NCBI RefSeq assembly: GCF_025602895.1
Contig: NW_026516232.1
Span: 460,598-524,597, forward strand
Direction of reading: 5' to 3'
From: Polychytrium aggregatum
Taxonomy: Eukaryota; Chytridiomycota; Chytridiomycetes; Polychytriales
DNA: 64,000 bases
Part shown: in pieces, positions 41,580-52,033 of the stretch
How positions within the stretch are numbered: position 1 is the stretch's first letter
Layout: each line of letters begins with the position of its first letter
Notes under the pieces: generated by a model
The model's database searches: none
The model's input: the letters and a program-made list of their open reading frames with translations, nothing else
What the model was told of the DNA's origin: nothing
Translations under genes and position numbers: made by a program

Positions 41580-44500
41580 TCAGCTGCCCACAAGGTCTGA
41601 GACCAAGCGGGTGAACACATTTTCAAGCAGTTCCCACAAGGGAACAGCAGGATCGAGGGGAGGTCGGGGTGGTGGAGTGACAAGTGCTGGCACTATACTA
41701 CGCTGTGATGGGGGTGCAGGTGGAGACTGCAAGGGTGGGACTACACTAAGTGTGGGAGTGGGTGGTGGTGCTGGGTGTGCACCAAGTGCGAATGCTCGGA
41801 AGGCAGTGCGGGGAGCGGGTACATGAGCAGCAAGCGATCCAAGTGCGGGAGGGGTGCGACTGCGAGGGGGAGTGCGATCGAAACTGAGCAGGTCCAGCAG
41901 CTTGTCCACTGGTCCCACTCCGGCTATACCACTTTCCACCCAAGTCGGGTGGGCCGTCTTGAGGGCTGCGACCTTGCGGACCAGGACTTGATGCGGATCC
42001 ACACACTGCTGTGCGTGGGTCCTGGTCAAGTCGATCCCGGATCCGTGTCGAGCCAGGTTCTTGCACTTGCGGTATCCAAACCTGAAGTGGCCTGGGAGAG
42101 CCCCGAGTCGCCATCGGACCATGAACATGAGCATGACCATGGATCCTTGGTACCCGCGAGCCTCCCAGAGTCCCGACATCTTGGTCGACGGGGTGCAGGC
42201 GGCGGTGAGTTGCTTGGAGCGGTCGAAGCCGTTCTTCATGTGGTCCTCGAAGATGAGGGTCTTGATCGGGACGGGTTGGGGTCGGGGCGGTCCGGGCGGC
42301 GGCGGCTGGTGTCGGGTCTTGCCTCGGTAGACCTCCGTGGCCGTGAGGGAGTGGTCGGCCTCTTGTCGGCGGACCACCATGGCCCAGTGCGGATCGGCTC
42401 GGACTCCTTGGCCGAGGAACTGGTCGGGGTGGTACGGCGCAATGATCTTGTTGCGCAGGATCATCGACAGCATCTTGTCGCCGTCAGAGACTTGATCGTC
42501 CCAGCGGGCCCAGTTCTGCAGGGCCAGCATCTTGACACGGACCGACATCTTGGGGAGGCCGCAGTTGAGGTGCATGGCACCGACGGGAGTGCCGGGACCG
42601 ACGCGGAACATGGTGCGGAGGGCCGTCATCTGGGCGTCGTCGAGGCGGTCGCGCAGAGCCGGGTCCGGGATGTCCATGGCCATCCCGTATTCGAGGGTCG
42701 GCCGCACAAAGGTCTTGTAGACCTGGGTGATGGTCTTGGCCGAGACCTTGCCGAGGGTGATGCCGAGTCCAACCACGGTGTCGGTGACCATGTGGACCTT
42801 GCGGAGGAGCTTGTCGAACTGGAGGTCCGGGCGGAATCCGTCAATGTCGACCATGACACCGAGGTAGCGGAACTGGAGGACTTTGGGCAGCTCGGTGCCG
42901 TACAGCTTGGCGGGATGGAGCTGGTCGACGTTGCAGGCCGAGTACAGCACCTCGCACTTGGGCGGCGAGAAGCGGTACCGGTTGTAGATGCTGTGACGCT
43001 CACAGATATCCAGCATGGCCTGGGTGCGGCCAGCCGGACAGATGAGGACACCGTCATCGGCAAACCAGAGCGAGTTGACCCGGAGACGGTGGTGGCGACT
43101 CGAGGCAAGCACAAGTCCGTCCTCGGCTCGGAGCAGTCCAGGCAGGTCGTCAATGTGGGCACTGAACAGAAGGGGACTCAGGACCGAGCCTTGGATGAGA
43201 CCCTTCTGCAGCCACACAGGCTGTGACGTGCGGCCCTTGCTGGCGACGCGGACAAGAGTGCGGTCGAACATGGCCCTGAGGACCCCGACGGCGACCGGAC
43301 CAGCACCTCGGGCGGCGATCTTGTCCCAGAGGCGCTCCCGCCAGACAGTGTCGTAGGCGGCCTTGATGTCGAGGAAGACCAGGCTGTACTCGTCGTCGCG
43401 GATCTTGTTCATGCGGACAAGAGCGTCGAGCGAGTACACCTGGTCGAGGGTGCCTCGGTCCGGGCGGAAGCCTCCCTGGGCAATGTCCATGATGCCGATC
43501 TCGCGGGTGAGGAACGGCAGCAGGACTCGCTCGGCGATCTTGCGGAGGACCTGGGTCAACCCGATGGGCCGGTACATGGCCGGATCGAGGATCGAACCCT
43601 TGTTCTTGTAGACCGGGTGGATCAGGACAGTGTTCCACTCGGTCGGGACGACGGAGGCCTTGAGGGCGGCCAGCAGGATGGCCCGGAGCCAGGGAGCGAC
43701 CACGGGAGCGACAGGGTGCAGCATCTCGGCCTTGATCTTGTCCGGGCCGGAGGACTTGCGCTTGGGGGACTTGACGATGGCATCGGCCACCTCGTCCGAC
43801 GACAAGCGGGGAATGGAGCGGTCCTCGGGGAGCAGGCGCGGAACAGTGTCCAGGGGTCTTGGGCCGACGGTCCGGTCAAAGGCGGCACCGGGGGTGTCCT
43901 GGGAGTGCGAGGAGACCTTGCCGTAGTGAACCACAAGTCGCTCGAGGGCCTCGTCCGAGTTGTCAAAGTGGAAGGCGTCGTCGAGCTCCTTGCGCTTCTT
44001 CATGGCGGCCAGGGACTTGGCGACCTCGGAAGCGTTGAGGGAGTGCAGCTTGTTCATGGCCAGGGTCTCGGCTGCTCGGCGGGACTGGACGATGAGGTTC
44101 TTTTCTTGTTTGCGGACAGCGCGGAGTTCGGCGCGCTTGTCCTCGGCGACGCGGAGGGAGAGCCCGGGCAACTTGAGCTGGTAGATGAGATCGCGGCGCC
44201 TCTCGCGAAGCTGCCGCATCTCGGGGATCAGGGCCGGGTCCTTCCAGACGGTCTTGATGGAAGCCTTGCCGATGGTGGAGTCGGCAGCGGTGGTGATCAG
44301 GGCGATCATGATGGACCAGGCGCGGTCGATGCAGTCCTGGGCCGCACTCTCCGAGATCGGAATGACCGATCCCCTTGAGATTGGCCGCAGTGCAGCCTGG
44401 ATGCGCTGCAGGCCGCGTTCGCGCTCGTCCAGCAGCGCCAAGAGGTACTGGGCGCGGACGGCGGGATCCTCGAGCTGGGCGATCTTCCACTGCCACTGGT

Positions 44501-45254
44501 CGACCTTTGGGTAGTACTTTGGCTGTACCCGCAGAGTCGCCCAGATGGGGAAGTGGTCGGACTGGCCACGGAAGGCACCGGCAGTGTCGACCTGCAGCAG
44601 CGGGTCGTTGTTGGCCTGGCGATGCGACACAAAGATGTAGTCGATCGTTGTCCAGCTGGGACCCCGCTGCCGGGTGTGGGTCGGGATCACAGCTGGAGGC
44701 ACAACGCGGAGACCGGCGCGGGAGACAGTGTCCTCGAGGATCTTCTCCCTGCCACGGAGCGGCGTGGGCAGTCCGCTCAGGGCACTGAGGTGGGCATTGA
44801 AGTCACCCACCACAATGACCTGGGCGTCGGGGAGGGCGGCCTTGGTGTGGATCGACTGGAGGGCCTCGCGGTAGTCGTCCAGCTTGAGGCTCGGGGACAG
44901 GTAGAAGTTGCCGATGTGGATGACGTGTTTGTATGTCACCCACATGGCATCGCCCTTGTCGCTGACTTCAATGTTGGTGAAGTCGTGCGGGTCGATCCTG
45001 GCCGGGTTGTAGAGGATGGCGATGCCTCTGCCGGCGCGGCAACGGGGACCAGGGACCTTGACGGCATAGCCACAGAGAGGGCTGCGGGGTTCGAGGTCGG
45101 CGAGGGTTTCTTGGACACCGACAAAGTCGATGTCGTTGGTGTCGATGAGGTTCTTGAGTTCAACGTCGTTGACGTTGATGCCACAGACATTGAAGGAAGC
45201 GACGGTCAGGGATGTCTGGGCCCTGCCGCCTCCCTGCGAGGGGTGTGGATTCAT
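41580..45254 (-). CDS. LINE ORF2: endonuclease and reverse transcriptase
   Basis: 1224 residues, uninterrupted. Residues ~10-240 form an AP-like endonuclease: VASFNVCGINV, VGVQETLADL, VVGDFNAH near 149, TTIDYIF and GQSDHFPIWA near 231, so the metal- and DNA-binding residues (Asn, Glu, Asp-x-Asn, Asp, His) are present. Residues ~480-780 form the reverse transcriptase: GPDKIKAEML, YRPIGLTQVLRKIAERVL, FLDIKAAYDTVW near 627, GLIQGSVLSPLLF and FADDGVLI near 731 (catalytic Asp residues intact). A C-terminal region (~1050-1110) with CTPSTKMSGLW and THAQQC corresponds to the zinc knuckle of copy 1 but lacks one cysteine. The start codon overlaps the ORF1 stop as ATGA. The intact frame suggests recent activity. 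Confidence 0.95.
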   Translation of the reverse strand: MNPHPSQGGGRAQTSLTVASFNVCGINVNDVELKNLIDTNDIDFVGVQETLADLEPRSPLCGYAVKVPGPRCRAGRGIAILYNPARIDPHDFTNIEVSDKGDAMWVTYKHVIHIGNFYLSPSLKLDDYREALQSIHTKAALPDAQVIVVGDFNAHLSALSGLPTPLRGREKILEDTVSRAGLRVVPPAVIPTHTRQRGPSWTTIDYIFVSHRQANNDPLLQVDTAGAFRGQSDHFPIWATLRVQPKYYPKVDQWQWKIAQLEDPAVRAQYLLALLDERERGLQRIQAALRPISRGSVIPISESAAQDCIDRAWSIMIALITTAADSTIGKASIKTVWKDPALIPEMRQLRERRRDLIYQLKLPGLSLRVAEDKRAELRAVRKQEKNLIVQSRRAAETLAMNKLHSLNASEVAKSLAAMKKRKELDDAFHFDNSDEALERLVVHYGKVSSHSQDTPGAAFDRTVGPRPLDTVPRLLPEDRSIPRLSSDEVADAIVKSPKRKSSGPDKIKAEMLHPVAPVVAPWLRAILLAALKASVVPTEWNTVLIHPVYKNKGSILDPAMYRPIGLTQVLRKIAERVLLPFLTREIGIMDIAQGGFRPDRGTLDQVYSLDALVRMNKIRDDEYSLVFLDIKAAYDTVWRERLWDKIAARGAGPVAVGVLRAMFDRTLVRVASKGRTSQPVWLQKGLIQGSVLSPLLFSAHIDDLPGLLRAEDGLVLASSRHHRLRVNSLWFADDGVLICPAGRTQAMLDICERHSIYNRYRFSPPKCEVLYSACNVDQLHPAKLYGTELPKVLQFRYLGVMVDIDGFRPDLQFDKLLRKVHMVTDTVVGLGITLGKVSAKTITQVYKTFVRPTLEYGMAMDIPDPALRDRLDDAQMTALRTMFRVGPGTPVGAMHLNCGLPKMSVRVKMLALQNWARWDDQVSDGDKMLSMILRNKIIAPYHPDQFLGQGVRADPHWAMVVRRQEADHSLTATEVYRGKTRHQPPPPGPPRPQPVPIKTLIFEDHMKNGFDRSKQLTAACTPSTKMSGLWEARGYQGSMVMLMFMVRWRLGALPGHFRFGYRKCKNLARHGSGIDLTRTHAQQCVDPHQVLVRKVAALKTAHPTWVESGIAGVGPVDKLLDLLSFDRTPPRSRTPPALGSLAAHVPAPRTAFRAFALGAHPAPPPTPTLSVVPPLQSPPAPPSQRSIVPALVTPPPRPPLDPAVPLWELLENVFTRLVSDLVGS

Positions 45255-45808
45255 TGGAGTCGTGCAGCGCTGCTGCTGGCCCGGGGGCCCTCTCCTTCAG
45301 AGTCAGTGTCCATGACGGACAGCGGGACTCTGTAGGCGGGGTGAGGCTTGCTGGGCTTTGACGAGGCACCAGCGGTGGGGGCAGCAGCAGCGACAGCAAC
45401 GACAACGGCAGGGGCAGCGGTAGTGGCAGCGGCAGAGGCAGACGACGAGGCAGCGGCAGCGGCAGAACCAGGGACCTTGGGGACGGCGGTGATGTCCGCC
45501 CGCTTGACCTCCTTGCCGGACAGGGCCTTCTTGAGGAGCGAGTCGTACTCGTCGCGGTACTCCTCGGGGATGCGCATCTGGATGCAGCGGCGGACAGGGG
45601 CGGTCTTGGCCTTGGCTGCCTGGCGGAGGGACTTTGCCATAAAGTTCTTGATGGCATCGGATCGGGACAGGGCCAGTCCATGGTGCTTGAGACCATGGAT
45701 GACGTCGTAGGCCGGTACGACCCTGACCCTGCCATGTGCGGACGACAGCGACTCCAGACGGGCACCGAGGTCGGCCTTGTTGGATTTGTCGCGGACAAGG
45801 ACCTCCAT
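45251..45808 (-). CDS. LINE ORF1, small basic protein
   Basis: 185 residues from the ATG at 45808. It begins MEVLVRDKSNKADLGARLES, has a basic middle (KNFMAKSLRQAAKAKTAPVRR) that could bind RNA, then an Ala/Ser/Val-rich low-complexity stretch and an acidic end (MDTDSEGEGPRASSSAA). No zinc knuckle or RRM is visible. Its TGA shares four bases with the ORF2 start codon (ATGA), so ORF2 is probably made by termination-reinitiation. The upstream open codons belong to the tail of LINE copy 3. Confidence 0.75.
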   Translation of the reverse strand: MEVLVRDKSNKADLGARLESLSSAHGRVRVVPAYDVIHGLKHHGLALSRSDAIKNFMAKSLRQAAKAKTAPVRRCIQMRIPEEYRDEYDSLLKKALSGKEVKRADITAVPKVPGSAAAAASSSASAAATTAAPAVVVAVAAAAPTAGASSKPSKPHPAYRVPLSVMDTDSEGEGPRASSSAARLQ

Positions 45809-45813
45809 GACCG

Positions 45814-46792
45814 TTTTTTTTTTTTTGTTACTATAGTCAACTTTATTCAAGAAGACAAGCCATCAGGTCCAACAGGTTGGTACCCCGGCACGTTGAGTAC
45901 ACAGGCAAGCCTATTTACTCCTGTTGCAGCCTAGTGCTGCCTCAGCTGCCCACAAGGTCTGAGACCAAGCGGGTGAACACATTTTCAAGCAGTTCCCACA
46001 AGGGAACAGCAGGATCGAGGGGAGGTCGGGGTGGTGGAGTGACAAGTGCTGGCACTATACTACGCTGTGATGAGGGTGCAGGGAGAGACTGCAAGGGCGG
46101 GACTACACTGAGTGTGGGAACGGGTGCTGGTGCTGGGTGTGCATCAAGTGCAAATGCTCGGAAGGCAGTGCGGGGAGCGGGTACATGAGCAGCAAGCGAT
46201 CCAAGTGTGGGAGGGGTGCGACTGCGAGGGGAAGTGCGATCGAAACTGAGCAGGTCCAGCAGCTTGTCCACTGGTCCCACTCCGGCTATACCACTTTCCA
46301 CCCAAGTCGGGTGGGCCGTCTTGAGGGCTGCGACCTTGCGGACCAGGACTTGATGCGGATCCACACACTGCTGTGCGTGGGTCCTGGTCAAGTCGGTCCC
46401 GGATCCGTGTCGAGCCAGGTTCTTGCACTTGCGGTATCCAAACCTGAAGTGGCCTGGGAGAGCACCGAGTCGCCATCGGACCATGAACATGAGCATGACC
46501 ATGGATCCTTGGTACCCGCGAGCCTCCCAGAGTCCCGACATCTTGGTCGACGGGGTGCAGGCGGCGGTGAGTTGCTTGGAGCGGTCGAAGCCGTTCTTCA
46601 TGTGGTCCTCGAAGATGAGGGTCTTGATCGGGACGGGTTGGGGTCGGGGCGGTCCGGGCGGCGGCGGCTGGTGTCGGGTCTTGCCTCGGTAGATCTCCGT
46701 GGCCGTGAGGGAGTGGTCGGCCTCTTGTCGGCGGACCACCATGGCCCAGTGCGGATCGGCTCGGACTCCTTGGCCGAGGAACTGGTCGGGGT
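45814..46792 (-). mobile_element. LINE copy 3, cut by chromovirus copy A
   Basis: Same subfamily as copy 2, near-identical over the shared 3' part, with a 13-base poly(A) at 45814-45826. It stops at 46792, exactly at the 5' LTR of copy A, in the middle of ORF2. The rest should lie beyond the right edge of the window, preceded by a repeat of GGGGT (46788-46792) as target duplication. Confidence 0.85.
45942..46792 (-). pseudogene. LINE ORF2 3' part, interrupted
   Basis: About 283 codons of the ORF2 C-terminus, from NPDQFLGQGVRADPH to the stop. It is in frame with, and almost identical to, copy 2. The open frame continues into the LTR of copy A by chance. Confidence 0.85.
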
Positions 46793-47101
46793 TGTAGGAG
46801 ATGGTATCTCCGACGCTGTGCTGCGCGTACTGCGCGTACTGCGCGGCGCAGTGGGTCGTGACCTGTGCTGCGCTTTGCGTTTTCACGCACCGCAGGCAGG
46901 CCACCGCAGGGTATACCTGCGGGTTGCCCCCGTTCCCCCCGTTTGTCTGGAGTTCGGTTTTATCGTGAATAAACGTAAGTGCTCCCCGAGCTCACCCGTC
47001 CGCTAGAGTAGCCTAGCACCGCCCTGTTCTGCCCCGTCCTGTCTTGTCTTGTACCCCCTCCCTCCCCGTCTTGCCCCAACGTCCCAGTAGTGGACGTTAC
47101 A
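46793..47101 (+). repeat. 5' LTR of copy A
   Basis: 309 bases, TGTAGG...GTTACA, matching the LTRs of copy B. It contains tgcgcgtactgcgcgtact short repeats and, near 46970, AATAAA. Confidence 0.93.
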
Positions 47102-47114
47102 TGGTAGCATCGGA
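47102..47114 (+). promoter_or_regulatory. Primer-binding site of copy A
   Basis: TGGTAGCATCGGA directly follows the LTR. TGG pairs with a tRNA CCA end, and the first bases resemble the initiator tRNA-Met site of yeast elements (TGGTAGCG). The tRNA identity is inference. Confidence 0.6.
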
Positions 47115-47223
47115 AATCCTCGTCTTGTTTTCGTCCTGTTTGTCCTCTTTCTAGATCCTCAAGCTGGATCCCGCCTCTCTTGCCGACCGACTCTCCTCTC
47201 TGTCCCTGGAGCCTGCCCCTGCC

Positions 47224-47781
47224 ATGAGCAACCCCCGCCCACTTCCGGAAGCCTTCCTCAAGACCTTCCGTGCCCCAGTGTTTACTGGGAAGAGCCGCTC
47301 CTCCTCGGTGGAGGACTGGCTGCAGCAACTCGAGGACTACCTCGATGCTGCCCAAGTCGCCCCCACCCACCACATCGTCGCCGCCAAGCTCTGCTTAAAG
47401 GACCAGGCGTACCGTTGGTACCGCCGCCAAGGGTTCGACGAGCAGAGCGAAGGTGTGTTTGACGACTTCAAGGACCGCCTCCGTCGCCGCTTCGGCAGCC
47501 CCAATGCTGAACTCATTGCCCGTGACAAGCTATACTCTCTCGTGCAGCGTGGTTCTGTGACCCGCTACATCGAGGAGTTTGAAGACCTCTCCTCCCAGAT
47601 TGAGGAGCTGGGCTCTGCTGATGCGATGTACCTCTTCCAGAAGGGCCTCAAGCCCAAGATCAGAGAGTACATCGCCAGCAACCCTGATGCCCGCAAGTCC
47701 CTGGACGTGATGATGGACGTTGCCGAGAACCTCGACAACGTCCAGTACCATGGCCGCCAGTTCTACCCGCAGCTGGCAGGC
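47224..47781 (+). pseudogene. gag of copy A, 5' part
   Basis: 186 codons, [20 protein letters not shown] to YPQLAG, covering the capsid-like region ([27 protein letters not shown]). It is broken at 47781 by the insertion of copy B; the last five bases are the CAGGC target duplication. The remaining gag (53250-53518) holds the zinc knuckle. Confidence 0.92.
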
Positions 47782-48091
47782 TGTAACGTCCACTACTGGG
47801 ACGTTGGGGCAAGACGGGGAGGGAGGGGGTACAAGACAAGACAGGACGGGGCAGAACAGGGCGGTGCTAGGCTACTCTAGCGGACGGGTGAGCTCGGGGA
47901 AGCACTTACGTTTATTCACGATAAAACCGAACTCCAGACAAACGGGGGGAACGGGGGCAACCCGCAGGTATACCCTGCGGTGGCCTGCCTGCGGTGCGTG
48001 AAAACGCAAAGCGCAGCACAGGTCACGACCCACTGCGCCGCGCAGTACGCGCAGTACGCGCAGCACAGCGTCGGAGATACCATCTCCTACA
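47782..48091 (-). repeat. 3' LTR of copy B
   Basis: 310 bases; one extra A compared with the other LTR (near 47900). Confidence 0.95.
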
Positions 48092-48100
48092 CTCCCACAC
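48092..48100 (-). promoter_or_regulatory. Polypurine tract of copy B
   Basis: GTGTGGGAG immediately before the 3' LTR and directly after the pol stop codon. The same sequence ends copy A (57416-57424). Confidence 0.65.
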
Positions 48101-51100
48101 TTAAGAAGGCTTCCTGCGAGGAGCCCTGCGTGTGCTCTTTATTTGGGGCTCCTCGAGGTGTTTACCGTATTTACTCAGCTCCTCGGGTGCATGGGACAAG
48201 TCCTCCAGTGTTTGCCATGTGTTGCCCGAGTGTGGGTAACCAACCCACTTGACATAAAACCGAAGTGACCCATCAGCCACTTTCTTGTGCCTCACGATCC
48301 TTTCGACTTCATATTCTTGAGTATAGTATTGTCCGAGGTCGTCTTCCAGTGGTGCGTCGTCCGGGACACCTTCGTCGGCGTCGGGGAACTGTGCTGGACT
48401 GCGGGTCGTGTGGCGACGCAGCTTGGACACATGGAAGACAGGATGGAGCTTGCTTCCAGGTGGCAAGTCCAACAGGTAGTTGAGGGGACTGGGTCGGGCC
48501 GCTATCTTGAACGGTCCTCGGTACTTGGGCAACAACTTCTTTGACTGGGCTTCGGGGACCTTGATGTTGTCGGCGTCCAGGTAGACAAGGTCTCCAACTT
48601 CAAAGGAGACATCCTGGTGTCGGCGGTCGTAGTACTTCGCCATCACTTGTTGCGCATCCGTGAGCGCGTCGGCGATCATCTTGTGTCGGACTTGATGATC
48701 TTTGACAAAGGCACTTGGTTTGGGAGGCAATCCAGCCGTGGACTCGGTCAGTGTCAAGGAGGTGGGAACATCAGGCTGGAATCCGTAGAGCGCCTCAAAG
48801 GGGCTCAAGCCAGTTGTGCTCGACTTGGCGGTGTTGTATGCAAACTCTGCATGACTCAGCTGTATGTCCCAGTCGTCTTGGCTGGTCGAGGCGTATGTCC
48901 TCAGGTATTGCTCGAGGGTGCGGATCGTCCGCTCGGACTGTCCATCCGTTTGTTGGTGGTGCGAGGTTGACATGTTCAGCTTGGTGCCGAGATGGTCGAA
49001 CAGACTTGTCCAAAACAAGGAGGTGAATCGGGGGTCTCGATCACTGACGATGGACTTTGGGAGGCCGTGGTGCTTGAACACATGCTTGAAGAACAGCAGT
49101 GCAAGGTCAGGCGCGGAGCATGTCGTCTGGCACGGCACAAAGTGTGCCATCTTGCTGAACCTGTCGACAAAGACAGCGATTGCATCGTGGTCCAACTTGG
49201 TCGTCGGTAGATGCGTGATGAGATCCATGGACATGCTGGTCCAGGGGCGGTCGGGAACAGGCAGGGGTTGCAGCAATCCTTGCTCTCGGGTCGTGCGTGA
49301 CTTGACCATCTTGCAGGTATGGCAGGACTCGATGTACTTCTCGACGGTGCGCTTCATTCCAGGCCAGTATGCGACTTTGGCCAGTCGGTCGTATGTCTTC
49401 TCGACTCCAAAGTGTCCAGCGAGGGGCGAGTCGTGGACCTCTTGGAGCAACTTGGTCTTCAACGACGGAATGTCCGGCACACAGACACGGCTGTCCTTCT
49501 TCAGGAGGAGCAGGCCATCACGCACTGTGTACTCGGATGATTCGTCGTCCTTGGGGAGCTTAGACACCTTTCGGAACAGTTCTCCGAACTGTTTGTCGTT
49601 GGCGATGTTGTCTCGGACAACATCCAGCATCGTGTTGTCGACACTGACAGTCGACTCGTACAGTGACGCCAATTGGTAGTCGGGGCGTCGGGACAGTGCG
49701 TCAGGCACCACATTGAGTTTGCCTTTCTGGTATACAACCTCGTAGTTGTACTCGGCGAGGAACTCCATCCATCGCGCTTGGCGTCGGCTCAGGTTCTTCT
49801 TGGTGTCGAGGTAACGCAGTGACTGGTGGTCCGTCACAATCTTGAAGGGCTTGGCGGTACCGTGGAGGTACACTCGGAACTTCTGCAGCGCGTAGATGAT
49901 CGCAAGCTGCTCCTTCTCGTGCACGGGATAGTTGATCTCGTGTTGGGACAGTTTGCGCGACTCGAAGGCAACGGGCCTTCCCTCCTGCATCAAAACAGCT
50001 CCCACCGCAAAGTCGGAGGCGTCGGTGTGCACGGAGACATCCGTGTTCGGGTCGAACACAGCGAGGACAGGAGCGTTCGTCAAGGCGTGCTTGAGGGTCT
50101 CGAACGCTTGGCGTTGTGGGTGGTCCCACACGAAGGGGCACTCTTTGCGGAGTAGGTCTGTGAGTGGACCGGCAGTGCGCGCCAGATCGGGGATGAATCG
50201 GCGGTAGTAGTTGACGAGACCGAGAAACGACTGCACGTCAGAGACGCATGCGAGCGGCGGCCACTCGACCACAGACTTGACCTTGGCGGGGTCGACTTCG
50301 ATTCCTCTTCCTGAGACAACGTGTCCCAGGAACGGGACTTGATTCTTGAAGAACTCACACTTGGACAGTTTGGCATACAACTTGTGCTCGCGTAGCTTGG
50401 CCAGCACGCGGGCGACATGACCTTCATGGGTCGCTTCATCCTTGCTGTACACAAGGATATCATCCAGGTACACGATGACAGAGTTGTCGAGCTCTTGGCG
50501 GAACACATCGTTCATCAGCTGCATGAACGTGGCAGGTGCGTTCGTCAATCCGAACGGCAGCACTAGGAACTCGTACAGTCCGTAGCGAGTCCTGAAGGCG
50601 GTCTTGTGGACATCATCCTCGTGGATGCGGATCTGATGGTAGCCTGAGCGGAGGTCTATCTTGCTAAAGACCTTTGCTCCACTCAGACGATCCATCAACT
50701 CGTCGATCCTGGGCAACGGGTAGGTGTTCTTGATGGTCTGTTTGTTTAGTGCGCGATAGTCGACGCACATCCTGAGATCACCTTCTTTCTTCTTGACAAA
50801 GAGCACTGGTGCACCATACGGTGACTGGCTCGGGCGGATGAACCCATGGGCGAGGAGGTCATCCAACTGGCGCTTGAGTTCGTCCATCTCCGTCAGCGAC
50901 AGTTGGTACGTCGGTCTTGACGGAGGCGACGAGCCTGGTTCGATGTCGATGCGATGATCGACGGTGCGTTGGGGTGGCAGGCATTGTGGCAACTGGTCGG
51001 GGAATACGTCCTTGTACTCGTCGAGCAGCTTGGTCACCACAGGCGGGGGACCGGGACCGGCTTGGTCGGTGTCGTCGACCTCACGCACGACACAGAGGAA

Positions 51101-52033
51101 CGACGTGTCCTTCTTGATCAGCCTCTTGAATTGCATGGCTGAGAGGAGAGGTGGCATGTTGGGTGAGGCCATGCCCTGCAGGACAATGTCAGGGCCAACA
51201 CGGACAGTGCGGCCTTTCCAGTCGACGACTGGAGTCGGCTCGGCACGAGCAAGCCAGCTCATGCCGAGGATGGCATCGAACTTGGTGTCGATCACTTGGA
51301 ACAACAGGACAGGATGGTACTTGGGATGGAGGGCCACTCGCAGGACCACTTGGTGTGTGCACTGCTGCACACGATCGTCTGCAAGCGCCACACTCATCGG
51401 CGACTTCTTCTTGGTTGCATGTATGTTGAGCTCCTGGAGCAAGCGTCTGCTGACAAAGTTGCAGCTTGCTCCAGAGTCCACCATCATTCGGACGGTGTGA
51501 CCTTGGACGGTGGCAGGGAGGTACAGCAGGGACTCTTCATGGTCCTCCTGCACAGCCTCCTGCACCATGACTTGACTTGGGGGAACGGGCGACACTTGGT
51601 CTTGGTTGGCTTCATCACGGCCACTCGGACATTTTGGATAGGGTTCGGCCATTGCGGGGGCCTGCGGCGTCAGCACGCCATTGCACACGACGTCCACGGC
51701 TTGCGGACACATGTCGGAAGCATCCGACACACACGACTTGACAGGGGTGAGGGCACAGGCGGTCCTGTCCCTCAAGGGTTCTTGATTTTCTTTTTTGTTT
51801 TGGTTTTCAATTTTGGTTTTCTCTTCACGTTCGTGGAGAGGCAGGCGGCTTGCGCCACCATGCACCTCTCGCACGACGCACAACACTTGGTTTGTTTCTC
51901 CTTCGGGGGAGGGGGCGAGGTGAACTTCCTCTGGAGACGCGTGGACTGCATTGAGCAATCCACGGCGTTGGTCTCCTACTAGGGCTCCAGAGCCACCTAG
52001 TAGGGTCGGCCGTTTCCCGACTTCATGGGGCAC
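48101..52033 (-). CDS. pol of copy B: PR, RT, RNase H, integrase, chromodomain
   Basis: 1310 codons uninterrupted, expressed from gag by -1 frameshifting (site 52012-52018), so the first codons are not a separate start. Order: protease with [10 protein letters not shown] near 183; reverse transcriptase with [33 protein letters not shown] and YLDDILVYS near 521; RNase H with [13 protein letters not shown]; integrase with the H-x-H/C-x2-C zinc site ([10 protein letters not shown] ... CHTCKM), then Asp in [17 protein letters not shown] and Glu in [10 protein letters not shown]; and a chromodomain at ~1235-1295 ([24 protein letters not shown]). Chromodomains steer integration to marked chromatin. 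All catalytic residues seen are intact, so this copy could be active. Confidence 0.97.
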   Translation of the reverse strand: MPHEVGKRPTLLGGSGALVGDQRRGLLNAVHASPEEVHLAPSPEGETNQVLCVVREVHGGASRLPLHEREEKTKIENQNKKENQEPLRDRTACALTPVKSCVSDASDMCPQAVDVVCNGVLTPQAPAMAEPYPKCPSGRDEANQDQVSPVPPSQVMVQEAVQEDHEESLLYLPATVQGHTVRMMVDSGASCNFVSRRLLQELNIHATKKKSPMSVALADDRVQQCTHQVVLRVALHPKYHPVLLFQVIDTKFDAILGMSWLARAEPTPVVDWKGRTVRVGPDIVLQGMASPNMPPLLSAMQFKRLIKKDTSFLCVVREVDDTDQAGPGPPPVVTKLLDEYKDVFPDQLPQCLPPQRTVDHRIDIEPGSSPPSRPTYQLSLTEMDELKRQLDDLLAHGFIRPSQSPYGAPVLFVKKKEGDLRMCVDYRALNKQTIKNTYPLPRIDELMDRLSGAKVFSKIDLRSGYHQIRIHEDDVHKTAFRTRYGLYEFLVLPFGLTNAPATFMQLMNDVFRQELDNSVIVYLDDILVYSKDEATHEGHVARVLAKLREHKLYAKLSKCEFFKNQVPFLGHVVSGRGIEVDPAKVKSVVEWPPLACVSDVQSFLGLVNYYRRFIPDLARTAGPLTDLLRKECPFVWDHPQRQAFETLKHALTNAPVLAVFDPNTDVSVHTDASDFAVGAVLMQEGRPVAFESRKLSQHEINYPVHEKEQLAIIYALQKFRVYLHGTAKPFKIVTDHQSLRYLDTKKNLSRRQARWMEFLAEYNYEVVYQKGKLNVVPDALSRRPDYQLASLYESTVSVDNTMLDVVRDNIANDKQFGELFRKVSKLPKDDESSEYTVRDGLLLLKKDSRVCVPDIPSLKTKLLQEVHDSPLAGHFGVEKTYDRLAKVAYWPGMKRTVEKYIESCHTCKMVKSRTTREQGLLQPLPVPDRPWTSMSMDLITHLPTTKLDHDAIAVFVDRFSKMAHFVPCQTTCSAPDLALLFFKHVFKHHGLPKSIVSDRDPRFTSLFWTSLFDHLGTKLNMSTSHHQQTDGQSERTIRTLEQYLRTYASTSQDDWDIQLSHAEFAYNTAKSSTTGLSPFEALYGFQPDVPTSLTLTESTAGLPPKPSAFVKDHQVRHKMIADALTDAQQVMAKYYDRRHQDVSFEVGDLVYLDADNIKVPEAQSKKLLPKYRGPFKIAARPSPLNYLLDLPPGSKLHPVFHVSKLRRHTTRSPAQFPDADEGVPDDAPLEDDLGQYYTQEYEVERIVRHKKVADGSLRFYVKWVGYPHSGNTWQTLEDLSHAPEELSKYGKHLEEPQIKSTRRAPRRKPS
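51975..52004 (-). promoter_or_regulatory. Frameshift-stimulating hairpin, copy B
   Basis: CCTACTAGG and CCTAGTAGG pair perfectly (9 bp), with a short inner helix between them. It starts seven bases after the slippery site and contains the gag stop codon. Confidence 0.75.

Larger units (their letters stand above)
41454..45813 (-). mobile_element. LINE copy 2, complete coding region
   Basis: Minus-strand non-LTR retrotransposon with both ORFs open. The 3' end has AATAAA (41480-41485, minus) and an 11-base poly(A) (41454-41464). The 5' end is at 45813, only five bases before the ORF1 start codon, where the tail of copy 3 begins. The leader is therefore lost or extremely short. The clade is not assigned (endonuclease of the AP type, no RNase H seen). 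Confidence 0.9.

Noticed and set aside
41775-43226. 483-codon and similar plus-strand ORFs opposite LINE ORF2
   Set aside because: Antisense shadows of ORF2, with Val/Gly/Asp-rich composition and no domain.
45809-45850. Extra 14 residues (MNKVDYSNKKK...) at the start of LINE ORF1
   Set aside because: They come from the 3' end and poly(A) of the neighbouring LINE copy, and the same residues precede the copy 1 fragment for the same reason.
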